Translations under genes and position numbers: made by a program
Part shown: piece after piece, positions 57,300 to 64,000 of the stretch
Layout: each line of letters begins with the position of its first letter
Position numbering within the stretch: the first letter of the stretch is position 1
Source: Phlegmacium glaucopus
Lineage: Eukaryota > Basidiomycota > Agaricomycetes > Agaricales > Cortinariaceae
Length of the DNA stretch: 64,000 nucleotides
Assembly: GCA_015039465.1 (NCBI GenBank)
Contig: MU130617.1
Coordinates: forward strand, 186,001 to 250,000
Direction of reading: 5' to 3'
Notes under the pieces: generated by a model
Database searches by the model: none
What the model was told of the DNA's origin: nothing
What the model saw: the letters and a program-made list of their open reading frames with translations, nothing else

Positions 57300-60200
57300 C
57301 TAAGCGTTCAAACCTACACCCATACTTTCACCGCCACCACCACTCTTCCACAACCCCAGTTTTCTCAAAGCACCCACAAAACCTTTCCGCTCCGACCCTT
57401 TCTTCCCAGGTCCTTCCAACAAATGCATAGACGACCTTGTCTCTTTATATGCACTACGAGCGTCCGCCTGCGGAGATACCATACCCGACCCTAATCCAGA
57501 ACTAGAAGCAGATCGCGAGCCAGGTTTCTTAGAAACTATCACTGGTGGTACCGGTACTCCATGTCCAAGTCCAAGATCATAAGTATCTTCTGAGCCACGT
57601 GGTGAACGTGCCCTATCACGGTGGACTACCAGAGGAGGTACTTGGACTGCTGATGGAAGAAGAGGCAACGGAGAGGAAATCACTAGATGCGAAGTGTTGT
57701 TGTTCTGCTTGGAGTTGATAATGAGTGGTGCAGGCGTGGGTGTAGGAGTAGAAAATGAGGATGAGGAGGTCTTTCGTTTATTAAGTTTGGATCCGTGTGT
57801 CGTGACCGGTTGAGATGTAGGCCGGGACGTAGGTGTGAACTTGGGCGAAGGCGCAGAGTTCGACATTACTGTCGAGGTCGAGGTCGAGGGTAAAGAAGCT
57901 GATAAATTCATCGCGCCAGTTCCTTTTGGCTTCGTCGTAGTTGAAGTCGTCGAAGTCGAAGACGTGGTCAACGCCTCCGAGTCATCCACACCTTCAACCC
58001 TTTCCCCATTCCTGGCTCCAGGTGGCGTACGAGCTCGATCTTGCCCATCATCGTCCAGGTGAGTTGGAGAGGAATACACCGACAACTCTGCAGGGATATG
58101 TCGCGCATATATTTGGCTATGCCCAACACTACTCCCAGCCTCTGGCTCATCCTCAACACTCCCTGCACTATTATCGCTGCTCGAACCCTCAGGCGTCGGT
58201 AGACCGACATTGACATTCCTCTTTGTAGTCTTTGTCATCTCCGTGTTCTTAGCGACCAACTCTCGTCCTTTAGCATTCCCTACTCCAGCGTTCATTGAGC
58301 TTAGTCTTGAATTTGGACCTCCACCAACAATAACCACATCGCCTACATTACCAATCCACGCTCGCCCATTTCCAGGTCCGGTCCCAGGACGCGTATGATC
58401 GAAATCTAACGCCCCGAGTAGGATAATTTCTCCAATCGTCAATGTTGTCATTTCGGTATCCGTAAATGAGTCCATATATGCGCTACCACGAGTATCCCCT
58501 TCATGATTCCGATCAACTTCGTCTACTCCGTACTCTGACGTACTCGACGACCTATTGTTGGACCCGCTGGACCCAAGTACACGTCTGCCAAAAACACCTG
58601 GCGCTAGTAAGTAAGGCGCAGACTTGAGTGGTGTGTTGACGTTTGAAGAGATCGTGGGATTTGACGTAGAGGGTAGGGTAGAAACGCAGAGGAGAGGGTT
58701 TTCCTGGTTGTAGGCTTCCGCATTACCTTTCAAGCCGGTACTAGATTTAGGTCTTTGGCCGGCAGAAGTGGTGGGCTGCTCGGTAAACGAGAGGAATCGA
58801 GCTGATTTTGGCCTTTTATTCAAGTTTGATGCAGATGATGACAGCGATGAAAGGCTTGTACCGGAATACGCTGAGCCCTCGGAAGGCAAACTAGAGCCAG
58901 AAATACTTGTTCTCAAAGGGTAGGCAAAGGAAAGTAGGAATTGTTCAATGCTTTCGACTAATTTTGGTTTGCAAGTCCCACCAGTGTCATTCGGTGATTT
59001 AAGATAAGCAGCCGAGTGAGGTTGGCGACTTGGTCCTCCCAATTTCAAGGGAGACGAAGATGACGACCCACGCTTGTCGTTTCTGGCAGATTTCGGGCCA
59101 GAATCCGGGCTCCAACCCACAGGCAAGACATGGACTAGATGCGCGTTTTTCACTTTCCGCAATCTTCCTATATCTTCTTCTAGATCAGATATCTCTGACA
59201 ACGGCTGAAATTCGGAGAGAGGCCGCGGTAGCAGCGACGGTGACGGTGGCGCAGCACGCAAAAGAACTTGAAGTGAAAAGCGCTTTTTAACCGTCGAGGA
59301 TGGAGTGGGAGCCGCCAACAAGTCCCTGCTTTTGGATGAGGTCTGAAGTGGTGGCGATGGGCAAGGGGAAGTATCCGGTGTGCTCCCTGAAGATGGAGCA
59401 CTGGTACTTTGGGAGGCAGAAGAATACGAATGGGAGTGGGAGGGAGAAGGCATAGTTGGCAAAGGCATAGACGAGATGGATTTCTGTGTGTCTATAGTAG
59501 GTTTGGAGTGAAAATAGGTCTTCAAGTCGGGTTTATGAAAAGGAGAAGTGGTAGATATGGAATTTGGGGGAGCGAGGAATTGTGCAGCCAGAGTGGTAAC
59601 AAGAATGGCATGTTTGAGAAGCACTTTATCTGGTAGACCACGGGGTAGAAAATTGATTATGGCGTCGAACAGTTTATAGTTCACTTTATCATCTTGAGTT
59701 TTTAGAGGCGATTTTGTGCGGTGAAGTTTTTTATGTGTGGGAGGTGAGGGGGTAGACTGGGGAGAGAGGGCGGATGGCCATTTGGAAGAAGAGACCGATT
59801 CCGAGGTGGAAGGCACGGGTGAAGGATAACGCTTAATGTCATAAGCGACAGGCTCTATAACGGAGAAATGAGCATTTTGGGAGGATTGTGCTAATTGAAT
59901 GGTGTGCGGAGAGGGATTACGAAGCCAGAGATGGGCTACTCGCTGTGCACGTTCTAAAAGGCTGACTAGACGGAGTGCACCCGCATCGTGAGCAGCGAGA
60001 GGCTGTGCGAGTCTCAGGATACGAAGTGCTGGTCCCCGCGTGTTTGTTGGGATGAGGGGCGGAGTGTCTGTAGCAATAAGGATTAGAGAATGAGAGAGAT
60101 GGGTGGATGTAAGCAAAGGAATAAGATCATGGATTGGTGGCTCTATTGAGATAGTCAGTAAGTGAGTAAATGAGCGGGTAAAAAGCAAAGACCTCCAAGA

Positions 60201-60307
60201 ATTAGGATGATCTGAGGGTGCGAAGGTGGTAGATTTTGTGGAATTGACCAAGGAATAGCAGCAAAGGGGTCAAGAGGAAGACGGGGGCGAAAGCGTTCTG
60301 AAGTCAT
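57300..60307 (-). CDS. Large Ser/Pro-rich hypothetical protein
   Basis: Two exons: 60193-60307 and 57300-60142, joined across a GTCTTTGC...CAATAG intron in phase, giving about 985 residues. The N-terminal 130 residues look folded (IILILGEPPIHDLIPLLTST, SLLERAQRVAHLWLRNPSPH), and a second short conserved-looking block follows (YKLFDAIINFLPRGLPDKVL, HAILVTTLAAQFL). The remainder is low-complexity Ser/Thr/Pro/Gly with scattered basic clusters, so probably disordered and phosphorylated. GEIILLGALDFDH near the middle is another ordered island. I do not recognise the family. The open frame of nearly 3 kb strongly supports a real gene. Confidence 0.75.
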
Positions 60308-60619
60308 GAGTGAAAAAGAAAGAAAGAGAGGCACGGATTTTATGAACATACTGGTGTCGTCATCGTAAATAGATCCACGGCGGTCTCACACTCTCTTTCA
60401 GAAATAGCACATCTTTTTATAGCAGCACAAATGTTCACATGATAAGGCTACCAATCTTCAGTCGAGTTATATACCTCAACTGGCGTACGCCACTTGCACC
60501 CTTCAAGACTACGCCACCTTGAGTCGTGGCATACCGTCATCATGTTCACGTTACGAACAGCTTGGTCAATTATATGAGCTAATGCACCGTGAAGGACGTA
60601 TTGATGTTGATGTTGTATC
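60308..60619. promoter_or_regulatory. Upstream region of the large hypothetical gene
   Basis: Presumed promoter and 5' leader. TTTTATAGCAG near 60416 is a weak TATA-like element in the wrong orientation. Nothing more can be supported. Confidence 0.25.
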
Positions 60620-60621
60620 TA

Positions 60622-60792
60622 CAGTCAAACCCCTCTTAACCCATACCCATCGGTGGATGCCCTATGGGTTATGGGAGGTTATGGGTTATGAGAGGTCAGT
60701 TTTGGTGTAAATTTCGGTTTGGTGCCCGCCAAAATCTATGGGTTATGGGGGGTTATGATCTAGTAGAGGTATGGGTTAAGAGGGTCCGACTG
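60622..60792. mobile_element. Pogo-like MITE, copy 1
   Basis: Terminal inverted repeats CAGTCAAACCCCTCTTAACC (left) and the complement of GGGTTAAGAGGGTCCGACTG (right), flanked by TA on each side (60620-60621, 60793-60794). CAGTC-A-ACC...TTAAC termini with TA target duplication fit the pogo/Fot branch of Tc1/mariner. The 171-bp interior has GGTTATGGG repeats and no coding capacity. Confidence 0.85.
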
Positions 60793-60944
60793 TATGATGC
60801 TAGCGCTGCTGTATATTCGTTCTGTATTCTCAACCGTGGTTCTGACAAGCTTGGTCGCATGATCATCTCGTTAACTTCCAACAAAAACACGACTCGCTCC
60901 ACTAGCACTCTTGTTATCATTTCCATCCAGGGGGAAAACATTTA

Positions 60945-61140
60945 TTAACATCTATCGTAATAAATGATTCTAGATCCTATGATATGTGACCTCCATATCC
61001 AAATTCCATCGTCTCTTCTGCGTGCATCTCCAATCAAAATCCGACTTGTTAGAATACTTACCACACCAATATAACTTTGTAGAGGTTCAAGCTCAAGCTC
61101 CAACCTGTATATGGTTAAGCTAGGTACCACTGTCTTTGCG
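60945..61140. other. Spacer between MITE copies
   Basis: No gene or repeat recognised. Confidence 0.4.
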
Positions 61141-61150
61141 AGCTGGAATA

Positions 61151-61330
61151 CAGTCGAACCCCTCTTAACCCATACCTGTCGGTGGATGCCCCCAAGGTAT
61201 GGGCTATGGGAGGTTATGGGTTATGAGAGGTCAGTTTTGGTGTAAATTTCGGGTTTGGTGCCCACCAAAATCTATGGATTATGGGGGGTCATGCATCATG
61301 GCTTACTAGGTGTAGGGGTTAAGAGGGCAG
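61151..61330. mobile_element. Pogo-like MITE, copy 2
   Basis: A 180-bp relative of copy 1 in the same orientation, starting CAGTCGAACCCCTCTTAACC after TA (61149-61150) and sharing GGTCAGTTTTGGTGTAAATT inside. The right end is worn: GGGTTAAGAGGGCAG then TA, lacking part of the terminal repeat. Confidence 0.8.
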
Positions 61331-61334
61331 TACA

Positions 61335-62411
61335 CACCAATTTCATAATGTTATCACCTTTTTTAACGTGAAGCCTTTAGACCTATAGTATCTGCACAAA
61401 TCCACGATGCCGATGTCAAGCTCCCCTCTTGGGAGTTTCAGCTTGTTGATTCCATGGTCCCGACCTTATCACCGAAAATCAGTAGTATTCAACCAACCAA
61501 ACCACACATGCTTAAGGGTACCTGGCACTCTGTTTGTCAGTTTGGCGTGAACTCAGGCTCGTAAAGCCTGAGACCTTAGGACCACGGGTATCGAGTCGCT
61601 TGTCATATACTCCACGTTCGATAGGGAATGTTGGCCCGGTCTGCGGCGCACAAGCGACGAGTTCCAACTCAACATGGTGGATAGTCAACCCAAGAAATTT
61701 CGCCAGAGAAAACGATAGCATAGAAGATGGGATTGACAATATTTTTGCGGTATTAGATAGGAAGGTTTTGATGCCTGTTTTTAAAATAGGACCTGGGAGC
61801 AAGGACAAGTCCTTTCCAATAAGAGCTTCTACTGTGGGACCTCAGGTTATTGTACTGCCATATCTATACCAACCGTATCCCCCCACCATCTACCCAGGTT
61901 AGGAGTATTTCCGGGCTGACGGGCTGACGGGCTCTGCTAGGCTCTGCTGTGTTTCTTCCCGTCGGGTAAGAGATCGTCATGATGAGATCACTTCTTCATC
62001 ATATCGCCAAGGAGTTCGGGTCGTCGACGAGCGTCTCTCGGTCCCGCTTTTGATATTACGACACCACCAGCTTCGCATGAGATGATCTAATCTTAAAGTT
62101 AAACCAGCTTCAGATTTACCCCTTTCAGCGTTGGCGGGAAACCCCAAGGCGGGTTTTTTGATTTTTTGAACTATTAGTATCAGCCCACCAGATGCAGTCA
62201 CGCATATCAGAGATGGTAAATTGAGGGCCTGATAAATTCTGAACTGGCATCGTACAACGGCAGAACCTCGGGAAAGGTGCAGCAGCGTGACGCAGTGACA
62301 TGTTCTAAGATAGTCGACGTTCAATCTCCGATTATCTGTTCTTAGATTATTCACACTGGGATAGTACCCAGAGTTTGACAGCCTGTGGACCCTTACAGGC
62401 ATTCCATCAGC
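61335..62411. other. Intergenic region upstream of CAB2
   Basis: Overlapping frames of about 98-146 codons on both strands (61512-61808 minus, 61534-61902 plus, 61977-62417 minus) have no recognisable family. A short tandem GGGCTGACGGGCTGACGGGC lies at about 61912-61931 with CTCTGCTAGGCTCTGCT behind it. Confidence 0.45.
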
Positions 62412-63810
62412 ATGCATCGAGAGCCAACAACTTTCTCAGCAGAATCATATTTCGAAACGCAGCCTCCGCCTGTAACCCTACAACATGACGTCGAAAGAGT
62501 CCGAGAATTTGTAGAGAGGCAACAAACTGAAGGGAGAAATGTAGTTTTAGTCACTGTAAGCATAGTCCAATATATCCATTTCCATGAATGCACTGCAAGC
62601 TCCCCCCCCCCTCTTTTTGTGTATCCATTCTAGAGCGGTGGCACGACGGTACCGCTTGAGCTCAACGTGTGAGCTCATTTACCCAGTAGCGCGTTTCGAG
62701 CCCCCAAGAGAGCTTATATTGTCGCTCTTCTAGCGTTCGTTTCCTCGATAACTTCAGTGCTGGTACGCAAATTCGGTTCAAATCATTACCCCTGTCTTTC
62801 GTAATCTTATCTATCACAAAAACACTAATCCAGGGACGCGAGGTGCTACCTCAGCCGAATACTTCCTCAAAGCGGGATATGCAGTCATCTTCATGCATAG
62901 GCAGTTCAGTCTACAGCCTTTTAGCAGGCATTATTCTCACTCTACCAATCCCTTCCTCGATTTCCTCGAAATCGAGCAGGCAGGATCTGGGGCGGATTCA
63001 AATCCACGGATATCCGTCACTCCAGAGAAACGTCATGATCTTTTAGAGGTGTTGACCACGTACAAGAGCGTTCAAGCGTCTGGAACACTTCACACTCTCA
63101 CTTTTGTGACAGTGAACGATTATTTATGGCTTCTCCGAGCCGTTAGCCAAGAACTATCGGTGTTGTTGAAAAGGAAGGCAATGTTCTACCTTGCTGCCGC
63201 AGTTAGCGACTTTTTCTTACCAAGACAAAAAATGGTAATTTTCCTCATTCTTTTTCACTTTTGTTGGCGCTTGATTCACGAACGATATATATTATGCAGT
63301 CAGAACATAAGATACAATCAGGCAAAGGAAGTTTGTCAATTGAAATGGACCAAGTACCAAAGATCTTGAAACCTATGGTAGATGAATGGACGAGAGGAGG
63401 TTTCATCGTTTCTTTCAAGGTTAGCCCATGTATTTTTTCCGCTTGCTCAAACCTCCCAGTTCACCAATCCCTTATTTTCATATTAGTTGGAAACCGATCC
63501 AGACCTTCTCCTGCCTAAAGCACGACAAGCCTTGGAACGTTACGGGCACCAAGTAGTGATCGGCAATGATCTACATCGCCGCAAATTTGAAGTTGTCTTT
63601 GTATCGAAAAAACCTCTTCCCCCCTTGCCTCCTGGGGCGAATGAGACCGAACAGTCAACGGCTAACCTCTCAGATTCATTCACCGAATATTGGCTTCGAA
63701 TAGATATCCCTGATGCTACCCCTGGGGTGCATGTGAAGGAAATTGAAGAAGATATAGTTGCGGAATTAGTGACCAGACATGCGGAATGGATAATAAATAC
63801 TACTCAATAG
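62412..63810 (+). CDS. CAB2: Phosphopantothenate-cysteine ligase
   Basis: Second step of the CoA branch: joins 4'-phosphopantothenate and cysteine at the expense of a nucleoside triphosphate. Six exons (62412-62555, 62634-62676, 62734-62762, 62834-63234, 63300-63419, 63487-63810) keep frame. Signature blocks: VLVTSGGTTVPLE, VRFLDNFSAGTRGATSAEYF (intron inside), MFYLAAAVSDFFLP, KIQSGKGSLSIEMDQVPKIL, and HQVVIGNDLHRRKFEVVFVS. This is the eukaryotic monofunctional form without a decarboxylase domain. The start at MHREPTTF is chosen because the family begins shortly before the SGGTT strand; a Met 27 bp upstream (MDPYRHSIS) is possible. The C-terminus EIEEDIVAELVTRHAEWI is usual. Confidence 0.93.
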
Positions 63811-64000
63811 TTATGGAACCCTTTATTAGGAGAATTTGGAATAGAACAAATCATTCAAGCTTACACTGGCATATACACAAGCCCCGAGCTTCGTCTTGAA
63901 TTTGACTGGAATTATGGTTGATGTGATGTCATGGAATTCCGCCAGCTGTTTGGTCTACGTTACATGCATGCCGCCTGTAAACTTAAATATATATATATAT
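63811..64000. other. CAB2 3' flank
   Basis: No gene visible. The window ends in an AT dinucleotide run (63986-64000). Confidence 0.6.

Noticed and set aside
57835..58213. Plus-strand frames rich in Val/Glu
   Set aside because: Antisense shadow of the Ser/Thr-rich part of the large minus-strand gene.
61512..62417. Overlapping frames of 98-146 codons on both strands upstream of CAB2
   Set aside because: No recognisable family, no consistent splice sites, and the frames overlap each other on opposite strands.

Overview
The window is nuclear DNA of a mushroom-forming basidiomycete (Agaricomycetes). Short GT-AG introns interrupt nearly every gene, and the proteins have their closest recognisable relatives in that group: a small class I sesquiterpene synthase, a sedolisin, a DUF7729-type surface protein, F-box/LRR proteins and TPR fragments. 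I worked by eye from the sequence; exon borders are those that keep frame and consensus splice sites.

Left part (1-16.7 kb) is a nest of transposable elements. An array of GGAATTCC-type repeats (about 50-420) abuts a truncated Ty1/copia element (5' LTR, gag, start of protease; minus strand). A 990-bp block (2174-3163) carrying a solo gypsy LTR is repeated at 4912-5902, where the LTR is the 3' LTR of a decayed Ty3/gypsy chromovirus (5491-13470, minus strand). Its gag is split by a 2.0-kb hAT-like element (10860-12872) with an 8-bp target duplication. A second hAT-like element (14384-15649) carries a nested solo LTR of another family. Around 4.05-4.88 kb there is a strange mirror (reversed, not complemented) repeat beside a poly-A run.

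Middle part (16.7-36.6 kb): DHH1-type RNA helicase (minus); DUF7729 membrane protein (plus); a hairpin element; a TPR micro-gene; a 13-exon sedolisin that appears to have lost two catalytic-centre aspartates; a GT32-type glycosyltransferase; a small hypothetical protein; and a stretch that looks like a decayed F-box gene.

Right part (36.6-64 kb) is denser: a 70-residue membrane protein; PWP2 and MAK5 in tandem (small-subunit processome and 60S assembly, both ribosome biogenesis), divergent from an F-box gene; an MFS transporter with a huge central loop; a sesquiterpene synthase; an MBA1-like mitochondrial ribosome receptor sharing a 185-bp divergent promoter region with a MIX17/CHCHD2 twin CX9C protein; an intron-containing tRNA-Leu(AAG); a long Ser/Pro-rich hypothetical protein; two pogo-like MITEs; and CAB2 (phosphopantothenate-cysteine ligase, CoA synthesis).

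Most host genes are housekeeping genes (RNA turnover, ribosome assembly, mitochondrial translation, CoA) and look intact. The terpene synthase, sedolisin and MFS transporter are accessory-type genes but do not form an evident biosynthetic cluster.
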